From contig DAHVMA010000036.1 in the NCBI GenBank assembly GCA_027320105.1, positions 78,985 to 142,984 of the forward strand: a stretch of 64,000 nucleotides of DNA, read 5' to 3'. Within the stretch, counting starts at the first letter, position 1, and every line of letters starts with the position of its first letter. This DNA comes from JAKAQB01 sp027320105. GTDB lineage: Bacteria > Actinomycetota > Acidimicrobiia > Acidimicrobiales > Palsa-688. The translations under genes were made by a program, and so were the position numbers. The notes under the pieces are model-generated. The model worked only from the letters and a program-made list of their open reading frames with translations. It was not told the DNA's origin and did not search any database. Shown piece by piece: positions 43,900 through 51,328 of the stretch.

Positions 43900-46252
43900 C
43901 GGGGGGAGCGACCTTCACGAGATCGGGGTAGGGGATGTCGGGGAATCTCTTCGGGCCGTAGCGAGCCTCCTTGCCCTTGGCCCGCGCGTCGAGGGCGCGC
44001 ACGATCTTGTCCGGGGTGACGGGGATCTCGTCGATCCAGACGCCGAGCGCGTCGTGCACGGCGGAGACGACGGCCGGGATGACGGGAAGGAGGGGACCCT
44101 GACCGACCTCCTTCGCTCCGTAGGGGCCCTCGGGGTCGTGGGTCTCGACGAGGATGGTCTCGACCTCGGGCATCTCCAAGAAGGTGAGCGACTTGTAGTC
44201 GAGCATGCTCGGCTGGCGGTGCAGTCCGTCCCGGTAGGCCTGCGCCTCCATCAGCGCCTCGCCGAGGCCCATGTAGACGCCGCCTTCCACCTGGCCGCGC
44301 ACCGCCATCTCGTTGATCGACCGGCCGATGTCGTGCGCCAGCCAGACCTTGTTGACCCGGATCTCGCCGCTGCCGGGATCGACGTTGAGGTCGACAGCAG
44401 CGGCCGAGTAGCTGTACGCGGGGCTCGGCCCGACGCCCGCCCCCTTGTACCGTCCGCCGATCCCCTCCGGGGGCGTGTAGGTGCCGTGCGCGGACAGCAC
44501 GCCGAAGCGCTCCTCGGCGAGCGTGGCGGCCTCCTCGAAAGTCATCCTGCCAACCTTCCCGTCGCGCACCTCGACCTCCTCCGGCGCGCAGCCCTCCTCG
44601 TCGGCGACGACACCGACGAGCAGCGCGCGCATCTTCGCAGCCGCCTCCCGGGCAGCGTTGCCAGCCATGAAGGTGACACGCGACGAGTACGAGCCGAGGT
44701 CGACGGGGGTCAGGCCAGTGTCTCCCGTCACGAGACGGATGTCGCCCGGCCACAGCCCGAGCTCCTCGGCAGCGACGGTCGCGAGCACGGAGTCCGAGCC
44801 CTGCCCGATGTCCGTCGCCCCGCAGTAGAGCGTCACGCCGCCGCGGCCGACGTTCACGACGCACTCGCTGTGCGGCATCTTGTTCCAGTAGATGGGCAGC
44901 CCTGCCCCGCACATGTAGCTCGAGACGGCGAAGCCCATGCCGTGGCCCCTCCGCCGCTCGCGGCGCGCGTAGCCGGAGGCCTCGAGGACCCGGTTGGTGA
45001 CCTCCTCGAGGCCGCATGACGTGATCCGCAACCAGTTGACGGTCCGTGAGAAGGGCTTCACGAAGTTGCGCCGCCGGAGCTCCACCGGGTCGAGGCCGAC
45101 GTCCGCCGCGAGCTTGTCGAGGTGGACCTCGAGGGCGAAGCGGGGCTGGGGGGTACCGTGGCCGCGCTTCGGGCCGCAGGGCGCCTTGTTCGTGAAGACC
45201 CGCGCGCCCTCGAAGCGGTAGGCGGGGATGGCGTAGGTCGTCGTCTGCAGCGCGCCCGTGTAGAGCGTGGACGCCGGGCCGTAGGAACCGTAGGCACCCC
45301 CGTCGAGGGCGCTGCGGAAGTGCATGGCGAGGATGCGACCGTCGGCGTCGACGCCCGTGCGGACCCACATCAGCACCGGGTGCCGCCCGCGGTGGGTGTA
45401 GAAGACCTCCTCGCGGGTAAGCGTGCACTTGACGGGGCGTCCGGTCATCATCGCGATCTTGCAGACCACGATCTCGTGCGAGAACGGATCGCACTTGCCG
45501 CCGAAGCCCCCGCCGTGGGGCGCTGCGACCACCCTGAGCTTGCCCATCGGAAGGTCGAGGACCTTGGCGAGCGCTCGGTGCACGTAGTGGGGATCCTGCG
45601 TCGAGGACCACAGCGTCACCTTGTCGGCGACGACCTGCGCCGTCGCCGAGTGCTGCTCCATCGGCAGATGGGTGTTGCCCTCGAAGAAGAAGATGTCCTC
45701 GCGCACGTGCGCCGCGCGGGCGAAGCCCGCGTCGACGTCCCCGAACTCCAGCGCGGCGAGCCGGTGGACGTTCGCCGGTCCGGCGTAGTCGTGCAGGGGC
45801 TCGTCGTCAGGCGGGATGAGCGCCTGCTCGATAGACTCGACGGCCTCGAGCGGCTCGTACTCGACGTTGATCGCCCGGCAGGCGGCCTGCGCGGTCTCCT
45901 CATCTACCGCCGCCACAGCCGCCACCGGATCGCCGACGAAGCGGACCTTCTCGTGCTCGAGAGCGTGCTCGTCCTCGCAGGTCGGCATGATGCCGTAGTT
46001 GACCGGGAGGTCGTGGCCGGTGAGGACGGCGACGACGCCCGGAACCGCACGCGCCGCGCTCGTGTCGATCGACAGCACGCGCGCGTAAGGGTGGCGGCTG
46101 CGCAGAAGCTTGCAGAAGAGCATGCCGGGAAGGACGATGTCGTCGGCGTAGGCGATGCTGCCGGTCACTTTGGCGGCGGCCTCGACGCGCGGCAGGCTCC
46201 TGCCGACGACGCGCAGGTCGCGCTCGTCCCGGGGAGCCTCGATCGTCGTCAT
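43877..46252 (-). CDS. hcrA: 4-hydroxybenzoyl-CoA reductase, molybdopterin subunit (alpha)
   Basis: A 791-residue Mo subunit. Visible blocks: VGRSLPRVEAAAKVTGSIAY near residue 16, EQHSATAQVVADKVTLWSST near 205, AAPHGGGFGGKCDPFSHEIV near 250, GPKRGHGTPQPRFALEVHLD near 350, GATDIGQGSDSVLATVAAEE near 455, and the catalytic Glu block YGAKEVGQGPLLPVIPAVV near 725. Length and motifs fit HcrA, and the HcrB neighbour supports it over other hydroxylases. The ATG overlaps the hcrC stop (ATGA). Oxygen-sensitive, cytoplasmic, requires molybdopterin cytosine dinucleotide. Confidence 0.92.
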   Translation of the reverse strand: MTTIEAPRDERDLRVVGRSLPRVEAAAKVTGSIAYADDIVLPGMLFCKLLRSRHPYARVLSIDTSAARAVPGVVAVLTGHDLPVNYGIMPTCEDEHALEHEKVRFVGDPVAAVAAVDEETAQAACRAINVEYEPLEAVESIEQALIPPDDEPLHDYAGPANVHRLAALEFGDVDAGFARAAHVREDIFFFEGNTHLPMEQHSATAQVVADKVTLWSSTQDPHYVHRALAKVLDLPMGKLRVVAAPHGGGFGGKCDPFSHEIVVCKIAMMTGRPVKCTLTREEVFYTHRGRHPVLMWVRTGVDADGRILAMHFRSALDGGAYGSYGPASTLYTGALQTTTYAIPAYRFEGARVFTNKAPCGPKRGHGTPQPRFALEVHLDKLAADVGLDPVELRRRNFVKPFSRTVNWLRITSCGLEEVTNRVLEASGYARRERRRGHGMGFAVSSYMCGAGLPIYWNKMPHSECVVNVGRGGVTLYCGATDIGQGSDSVLATVAAEELGLWPGDIRLVTGDTGLTPVDLGSYSSRVTFMAGNAAREAAAKMRALLVGVVADEEGCAPEEVEVRDGKVGRMTFEEAATLAEERFGVLSAHGTYTPPEGIGGRYKGAGVGPSPAYSYSAAAVDLNVDPGSGEIRVNKVWLAHDIGRSINEMAVRGQVEGGVYMGLGEALMEAQAYRDGLHRQPSMLDYKSLTFLEMPEVETILVETHDPEGPYGAKEVGQGPLLPVIPAVVSAVHDALGVWIDEIPVTPDKIVRALDARAKGKEARYGPKRFPDIPYPDLVKVAPPDAAPAAL

Positions 46253-46740
46253 GACAGCATCCTCCCCGCCTCCTCGACGGCCTCGATGATGCTCGCGTAG
46301 CCGGTGCACCGGCAGAGGTTGCCGGCGAGGGCCTCCTTGATCTCGTCGCGCGACGGCGCGGGGTTCTCGTCGAGAAGCGCCTTGGCCGCGAGCACCATGC
46401 CGGGCGTGCAGTACCCGCACTGCAGCCCTCCCTGGGCAACGAAGGCCTGCTGGACCGGGTGCAGCTCGGAGCCCCGGGCGAGCCCTTCGATCGTCGTGAC
46501 CGCGGTGCCCTCCACCTGTGCCGGCAGGAGGAGGCAGCTCAGCTGCGGCGTCCCGTCGACGAGCACCGTGCACGCCCCGCACTCCCCGAGCTCGCAGCCG
46601 TGCTTGGTCCCGGTGAGGCCGAGGTCCTCGCGCAGCACCTCGAGCAGGGTCGTGTGCGACCGCACGAGGAGCAGGCGGTCCTCACGGTTCACCGAGAGGC
46701 GCAAGAGCTCTCGACCGTCTGGCACCTCCACGGCGGTCAC
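46249..46740 (-). CDS. hcrC: 4-hydroxybenzoyl-CoA reductase, 2[2Fe-2S] subunit (gamma)
   Basis: A 163-residue subunit binding two [2Fe-2S] clusters: plant-type CELGECGACTVLVDG plus a later Cys near residues 53-75, and CGYCTPGMV with CRCTGY near 110-150. It transfers electrons from ferredoxin toward the Mo site. The GTG at 46738-46740 overlaps the LeuD-like stop (GTGA). A second GTG at 46731 has better spacing (8 nt) from GGGGAGG, so the real start may be three codons later. Order hcrC-hcrA-hcrB. Confidence 0.9.
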   Translation of the reverse strand: MTAVEVPDGRELLRLSVNREDRLLLVRSHTTLLEVLREDLGLTGTKHGCELGECGACTVLVDGTPQLSCLLLPAQVEGTAVTTIEGLARGSELHPVQQAFVAQGGLQCGYCTPGMVLAAKALLDENPAPSRDEIKEALAGNLCRCTGYASIIEAVEEAGRMLS

Positions 46741-47258
46741 CTCCCCTCGGCGGCAAGAGCGACGAGCAGCGGCTCGATCCCGCCGTGGCGCAGCACGTCG
46801 AGCATCGGCTCGGGGATCCTGTCGGCGCGCAGCACCGTGCGCCCGCCCGCGACGACCACCTCGCCGGCAACGACGTCGACCTCCACGGTCTCTTGGTCGT
46901 GCACCGCGGCACTCACGCCGGGGCAGCTCAGCGCGGGGAGGCCCAACGCGATGGCGTTGCGCGCGAAGATCCGCGCCAGCGAGTCGGCCACGACCACCGA
47001 GACGCCGAGGTCCTTCAGGTGCTGGGGCGCGGACTCCCGGCTCGAGCCGCAACCGAAGTTCGCCCCGGCGACGACGATGTCACCTGGACGGACTGAAGCG
47101 GCGAACTCGGGCCGCGCCGGCTCGAGGACGTGGCGGAGACGGACCTCGGGCGGGTCGTGCACGTACTGGCCCGGCGAGAGCATATCCGTGCTGATGTCCG
47201 GCCCGAAGAGCCACGCCCTGCCCCTGAAGCGCGTCACGTCGCCAGGAGTGTCCGTCAT
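46737..47258 (-). CDS. aconitase-family dehydratase, small subunit (LeuD-like)
   Basis: A 173-residue swivel-domain subunit with LFGPDISTDMLSPGQYV at the N terminus, VVAGANFGCGSSRESAPQHL near residue 63 and VVADSLARIFARNAIALGLP near 88. It pairs with the upstream large subunit to form an isopropylmalate isomerase/homoaconitase/2,3-dimethylmalate dehydratase-type enzyme. Genes overlap (ATGA). It is embedded in the hcr operon, away from any leuA or leuB, so a catabolic substrate is more likely than leucine synthesis. Confidence 0.88.
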   Translation of the reverse strand: MTDTPGDVTRFRGRAWLFGPDISTDMLSPGQYVHDPPEVRLRHVLEPARPEFAASVRPGDIVVAGANFGCGSSRESAPQHLKDLGVSVVVADSLARIFARNAIALGLPALSCPGVSAAVHDQETVEVDVVAGEVVVAGGRTVLRADRIPEPMLDVLRHGGIEPLLVALAAEGR

Positions 47259-48556
47259 CCTGCCGCCTCCTTCGCTCCGGGGCCCACAGAGACCTCGCGG
47301 GGGTCGGCGATCGCCCCGGCGAGCGCGGACGCGGCCGCCGTGGCCGGCGATCCGAGGTAGATCTCCCCGTCGGGGCTGCCCATGCGGCCCCGGAAGTTCC
47401 GGTTGTGGGTCCCCAGGCAGCGCTCACCAGCCGCGAGCAGCCCGAGGTGGCCGCCGAAGCACGGCCCGCAGCCCGGCCCCTCGACGATCGCCCCGGCGGC
47501 CGACAGGTCGGCGAGGATCCCCTCCGCTGCGGCCTGCTGGTACACCGTCGAGGAGGCGGGGGTGACGATCATGCGCAGCCCGGGGGCGATCTTGCGGCCG
47601 CGCAGGATATCGGCCGCCGCGCGCAGGTCCTCCAGCCTGCCGTTGGTGCACGAGCCGACGAAGACCTGGTCGAGACGGATGCCCGCGACCTCGCCGACGT
47701 CGACAACGTTCTCGACGTGGTGGGGGACGGCAACCTGCGGCGAGAGCGCCCCGAGGTCGACAGTGTGCGTCGCCGCGTAGCGCGCACCGGGGCGCATCGT
47801 CGGTGCGCCGGCGGCGGGGAAGAGCGAGAACTTCGCCCCCATCTCGACCCCCATGTTCGCGATCGTCATCCGCTCGGCGAGCGACAGCGATGCGGTGCCC
47901 GCCCCGCCGTGCTCGACCGAACGGTACTGAGCCTCGGCCGACCCGATCTCACGCATGAGGTAGAGCACGAGGTCCTTCGCCGCGACCATGGGGGCGAAGC
48001 GCCCCTCGAGGACGACGAGCACGGTCTCGGGGACCTTGAACCAGAGCTTGCCGGTCGCGAGGGCGTATGCCATCTCCGAGCTCCCGATGCCACAGCCGGC
48101 CGCGCCGCGCGCACCGTAGGTCGTGGTATGGGAGTCGGTGCCGACCACGAGCTCGCCCGGGCGGACCCGGCCCTCCTCGACCATCACCTGGTGGCAGATG
48201 CCGCGGCCGATCTCGAAGAAGGCGTCGATCCCGTAGCGGCGCACGAGGCGCCGCGCCTCCGCCTGGTGCTCGGCCGCGGCCACCGACGGTGCAGGCACCA
48301 TGTGGTCGAAGACGACCGTCGCGCGGGCGGGGTCGTGCAGCTTCTCGATCCCCGCGCGCTCGAGCATCCCGAGCACGTCGGCCGCGAAGATGTCGTGCAT
48401 CATCATGGCGCCGATCTCCGCGACGACGTACTCGCCCGGCGCCACCCGGTCGACGCCGGCGGCCCGGGCGAGGGCGACCTCGGCCGCGGTCGCCCCCAGC
48501 GCGGGCGGCAGGTCGGAGCCTGCGGCGCCGGATCCTGCCCTCTCGTTCGCTACCAT
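47255..48556 (-). CDS. aconitase-family dehydratase, large subunit (LeuC-like)
   Basis: A 433-residue [4Fe-4S] dehydratase. Cluster Cys are in VFVGSCTNGRLEDLR near residue 300 and GPGCGPCFGGHLG near 360. Other blocks are VVGTDSHTTTYGARGAAGCG near 137 and RNFRGRMGSPDGEIYLGSP near 388. About 420 residues and a separate small subunit are the short, archaeal/bacterial homoaconitase-like form. ATG with GAGGAGGAGG upstream. Possible substrates are citrate, homocitrate, isopropylmalate or dimethylmalate. The synthase at 36.5 kb and PrpF-like isomerase at 25.3 kb are the obvious possible partners. Confidence 0.88.
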   Translation of the reverse strand: MVANERAGSGAAGSDLPPALGATAAEVALARAAGVDRVAPGEYVVAEIGAMMMHDIFAADVLGMLERAGIEKLHDPARATVVFDHMVPAPSVAAAEHQAEARRLVRRYGIDAFFEIGRGICHQVMVEEGRVRPGELVVGTDSHTTTYGARGAAGCGIGSSEMAYALATGKLWFKVPETVLVVLEGRFAPMVAAKDLVLYLMREIGSAEAQYRSVEHGGAGTASLSLAERMTIANMGVEMGAKFSLFPAAGAPTMRPGARYAATHTVDLGALSPQVAVPHHVENVVDVGEVAGIRLDQVFVGSCTNGRLEDLRAAADILRGRKIAPGLRMIVTPASSTVYQQAAAEGILADLSAAGAIVEGPGCGPCFGGHLGLLAAGERCLGTHNRNFRGRMGSPDGEIYLGSPATAAASALAGAIADPREVSVGPGAKEAAG

Positions 48557-48608
48557 CGCCTCCTCCTCGTTCCGTCCATGGCCCAGTCACGGCGCCCTCC
48601 TCGCCGGG

Positions 48609-48643
48609 CGGCGCCGGCGACCGGCGCCGCACCGCTGCGGTGC
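48609..48643 (-). other. two tandem hairpins in the 99-bp gap between SDR and LeuC-like genes
   Basis: A perfect 9-bp stem with 3-nt loop (CGGCGCCGG/CCGGCGCCG, 48609-48629) is followed at once by a 6-bp stem with 3-nt loop (GCACCG/CGGTGC, 48629-48643). No U-tract follows. This is the largest gap inside the operon, so partial termination or mRNA processing is possible. Confidence 0.45.
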
Positions 48644-48655
48644 GCCGTGGCGCGC

Positions 48656-49426
48656 TCAGAGCATCGAGAGCCCGCCGTTCACGCTCAGGGTCTGACCGGT
48701 TATGTAGTCCGCGTCCGACGAGGCGAAGAACAGCACCGCCCGCGCTACCTCCTCCGGCTTCCCCGGGCGGCCCAGCGGGATCGAGCGGATGATCGCGGCC
48801 ATCAGCCGCTCGTTCTGTTCGGTGACCTCGGCGAGCATCGGGGTGTCGGTGAGGCCGGGCGCGACGCAGTTCACGTTGACTCCATGGCGGGCGGTTTCGC
48901 GCGCGAGCGCCTTCGCGAAGGCGATCACCGCTCCCTTGGCGCCGGAGTAGACGACCTCGCCGGTCGAGCCGACGCGCCCGGCGTCCGACGCGACGAGCAC
49001 GATGCGCCCGGATCCGCGCTCGGTCATGTGCGGCAACACGGCGTGCGCGCACGCGAGGTGGCCGCGGTAGTTGACCGCGATCACCCGATCCCACAGCACC
49101 TCGTCGGTGTCGACGAACGGCATCACGCGGTCCCAGCCAGCGTTCGAGACGAGGATGTCGATCTTGCCGAGCCGCTCGACGGCTGCCGCGACCGCTTGGC
49201 GCACCGCGCCGGCGTCGGCGACGTCGAGGACCGCGACCTCGGCGACGCCCCCGAGGTCGGTGACCTCCTTCGCCACCGCCTGCGCACGATCGGCGGACAG
49301 GTCGCCGATCGCCACGCTCGCCCCCTCGTGCGCCAGACCGAGCGCCGTCGCCCGGCCGATCCCGCTGCCGGCACCGGTGACCATCGCCACCTTGCCGGCG
49401 AATCTACCCTCGCCTGCCATCGCCAT
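48656..49426 (-). CDS. SDR, 2-hydroxycyclohexanecarboxyl-CoA dehydrogenase (BadH)-like
   Basis: A 256-residue SDR: MVTGAGSGIGRATALGLA near residue 14, NAG in IDILVSNAGWDRVMPFVD near 92, catalytic Ser/Tyr in LVASDAGRVGSTGEVVYSGAKG near 148-168, and end DYITGQTLSVNGG. The segment NAGWDRVMPFVDTDEVLWDR closely recalls BadH, which oxidises 2-hydroxycyclohexane-1-carboxyl-CoA to the 2-oxo compound in the Rhodopseudomonas pathway. It is 5 bp from the CoA-transferase-fold gene pair, which could open the ring of such a 2-oxo product. Confidence 0.75.
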   Translation of the reverse strand: MAMAGEGRFAGKVAMVTGAGSGIGRATALGLAHEGASVAIGDLSADRAQAVAKEVTDLGGVAEVAVLDVADAGAVRQAVAAAVERLGKIDILVSNAGWDRVMPFVDTDEVLWDRVIAVNYRGHLACAHAVLPHMTERGSGRIVLVASDAGRVGSTGEVVYSGAKGAVIAFAKALARETARHGVNVNCVAPGLTDTPMLAEVTEQNERLMAAIIRSIPLGRPGKPEEVARAVLFFASSDADYITGQTLSVNGGLSML

Positions 49427-49430
49427 CGCG

Positions 49431-50225
49431 CTACCGTCCTTTCAACAGTCCGCCGGAGTCGAGCCGGCGGACGATCGAGAGCTCCTCGTCGCTCGGCGCA
49501 GCCGTAACGGGGACGGCCCCGGACTCGGCGAGCTCGAAACCGGTCGCCGCTACGACTTCTGTGACCTCGACGCCGGGATGGACCGACTGGAGCCGCATCC
49601 GCAACGTTGCCGGATCGAAGTCCATCGTGCAAAGCGGCGTCACGACGGCGACCGGGCCGCCCCCCGGCACGCCCGACCGAGCGAAGGACTCCGGCCCGTC
49701 GAAGAAGCCCGGCCCCCCGAGAAAGTCAACGCGCTCGACGAAGGTCCGGGGGTTGTGGGACATGGTATAGATGAGGACGCGCCCCACGAGCGCGAGGAAG
49801 GGCAGCCCGACCGTCCCCGGGCCACGCAGCGCTGGCCGCGCCCAGTCGCCGACGGACACGAGGTTGCAGTTGCCGTGGGCGTCGATCTGCAGACCACCGG
49901 CGAAGAACACCGAGAAGACGTCGCCCCTCCCCTCGAGCAGCACCACGTCGGTGAGCGGCAGCGCGGTGTCCGCGCGCAGGAGGTCCTCGTCGCAGCACGA
50001 GGGGACGGCGGGACCGAGGTGCGGGTTGACGCCGCAAGTTCCGCCGGCGACGTACCAGAGGTCGGGCGCGTGCGTCGCACGCGCCAGCGCGCAGGCGACC
50101 TGCGGGAGCGCGCTGGCGGTCCCCATCACGGCGACGTCGTCGTTCCGCAACCGCCGCGCGAGCTCGACGGCCATCAGCTCGGCAGGCGACCAGGTCGCCG
50201 TCGCGCCGTCGCCGGGGGCGCTCAC
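49431..50225 (-). CDS. CoA-transferase-fold protein, beta subunit (GctB/IpdB-like)
   Basis: A 264-residue family I CoA-transferase-fold subunit (SPAELMAVELARRLRNDD, FFAGGLQIDAHGNCNLVSVG, LIYTMSHNPRTFVERVDFLG, SVHPGVEVTEVVAATGFEL). In true transferases the catalytic Glu follows the second strand (GctB: VESG). By my hand alignment the matching position here reads YVAGG, so Glu is replaced by Ala near residue 60. IpdAB, the actinobacterial ring-opening hydrolase of steroid breakdown, also lacks this Glu. A hydrolytic C-C cleavage role is therefore a serious alternative to CoA transfer. Starts with GTG overlapping the alpha subunit stop. Confidence 0.75.
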   Translation of the reverse strand: MSAPGDGATATWSPAELMAVELARRLRNDDVAVMGTASALPQVACALARATHAPDLWYVAGGTCGVNPHLGPAVPSCCDEDLLRADTALPLTDVVLLEGRGDVFSVFFAGGLQIDAHGNCNLVSVGDWARPALRGPGTVGLPFLALVGRVLIYTMSHNPRTFVERVDFLGGPGFFDGPESFARSGVPGGGPVAVVTPLCTMDFDPATLRMRLQSVHPGVEVTEVVAATGFELAESGAVPVTAAPSDEELSIVRRLDSGGLLKGR

Positions 50226-51097
50226 GGCGCGTCCCCGGCGCCCGCCCGCAGCCCGACCGCGCGCGCGTACCCCGGCTCGGTCGTGCCGGTGACGAGCTCC
50301 TCGAGGTAGCCGTGCGCCCCCTCCGGCGTCGCCGCGCGGGCGAGGTAGGTGCGGAGGTGGTTCTCGTCGTAGCGGTACTGCCCGTGGGAGGCCGTCGGGT
50401 GACAGCCGCCCGGCGCCTCGACGACGCCGTGCACGAGAAACCCGGGGATCGTCGTGCCGACGGGATTGCGGCTGACCTCGTCGGTCGGAACGACCCGCTC
50501 GACCTGGAGGACGACGGTCTTCGCGGCGAGGACCATAGCCCGGTCGACGAAGTGCGCGCCGGCGAGCACGGCGTTGCCGGCGGCGTCGGCCATCGCGGCA
50601 TGCACGAGCGCGACGTCGGGAGCGAGCGGCCGGGCGGCGAGGACCTGCCTGCCCGTGAAGGGGTCCTCGACGAGCCGGTAGCTCTCCGGGTTCGCCTTCC
50701 ACACGTCGGAGACCTCGAGTCCAGCGGGCAGCGCGACGAAGGGGAGGCCGCCGGCACCGGCGGTGAGCCCGTGGGTGATGTAGGCCTCGTCGCACTCGAG
50801 CACCCGGAGCGAGCCCGACTCCACGGCCCGGCGGAACGCCGGCGCAAGGCCGAGGTGCTCGAAGCCCACGTAGGACGTGGCGATCTCGCCGACGAGTCCG
50901 GCCGCGATCAGAAGGTCGGCGTTGAGCGCTCCGCACGGGCTCGTGAGCAGGCGCGCCACCCGCCGGTTCTGGCGCACCACCTCGCGCACGAGGGCCATCG
51001 GGTTGTTCTGGAGGTGCATGCCGCCCACGGCTAGAAGCCCGACCCCGTCGGGAACAAGGCGCGCGACCGCTTCGTCGAGTGCGACGACCTTGTCCAC
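50222..51097 (-). CDS. CoA-transferase-fold protein, alpha subunit (GctA/IpdA-like)
   Basis: A 291-residue alpha partner: VALDEAVARLVPDGVGLLAVGG at the N terminus, LLTSPCGALNADLLIAAGLV near residue 50, VLECDEAYITHGLTAGAGGLP near 98, and GVVEAPGGCHPTASHGQYRY then DENHLRTYL near 228-252, similar in kind to both GctA and IpdA. Length (about 290) matches IpdA. GTG start. With the beta subunit and BadH-like SDR it may form a ring-oxidation/ring-opening set for cyclic beta-ketoacyl-CoA. Glutaconate- or 3-oxoacid-type CoA transfer is the alternative. Confidence 0.75.
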   Translation of the reverse strand: MDKVVALDEAVARLVPDGVGLLAVGGMHLQNNPMALVREVVRQNRRVARLLTSPCGALNADLLIAAGLVGEIATSYVGFEHLGLAPAFRRAVESGSLRVLECDEAYITHGLTAGAGGLPFVALPAGLEVSDVWKANPESYRLVEDPFTGRQVLAARPLAPDVALVHAAMADAAGNAVLAGAHFVDRAMVLAAKTVVLQVERVVPTDEVSRNPVGTTIPGFLVHGVVEAPGGCHPTASHGQYRYDENHLRTYLARAATPEGAHGYLEELVTGTTEPGYARAVGLRAGAGDAP

Positions 51098-51116
51098 GCG
51101 GGTCGCTCCTCTGCCG

Positions 51117-51328
51117 CTAGCCCGCCGGGAGCAGGGCGTTCACCCACTCCTGAGCGGCAAGCGCGTCGCGCAAGTGCAGGGCGCTGATCTCGAGGTGGGC
51201 CGCCCACTCCTCAGGCTGGTCCTCCTCGGCGAAGATGGCGTCCACGGGACACGGGTCGACGCACGCCGCGCAGTCGATGCAGGACTGGTCCTTCATGTCG
51301 ACGCAGCCCCGGCTATGACGTAGGCCAC
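51117..51328 (-). CDS. single-cluster [4Fe-4S] ferredoxin, apparently frameshifted at its N terminus
   Basis: From the ATG at 51294-51296 a 59-residue protein reads MKDQSCIDCAACVDPCPVDA and then IFAEEDQPEEWAAH, with CxxCxxCxxxCP for one [4Fe-4S] cluster. Upstream, a GTG at 51328 with a near-perfect ribosome site (AGGAGG, 6-nt gap) begins VAYVIAGA, the usual N terminus of this ferredoxin family, but in another frame that stops at 51293. Deletion of one base around 51303-51312 would explain this, and restoring it would give VAYVIAGxCVDMKDQSC. The family normally has two cluster motifs; here one is missing. It is first in the hcr operon and a natural electron donor for HcrABC. Either a real frameshift or a sequence error. 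Confidence 0.6.

Noticed and set aside
42883..46740. Generic xanthine/CO/nicotinate dehydrogenase
   Set aside because: The FAD subunit has the Cys-rich insertion that carries the extra [4Fe-4S] cluster specific to 4-hydroxybenzoyl-CoA reductase, and a matching ligase is adjacent.
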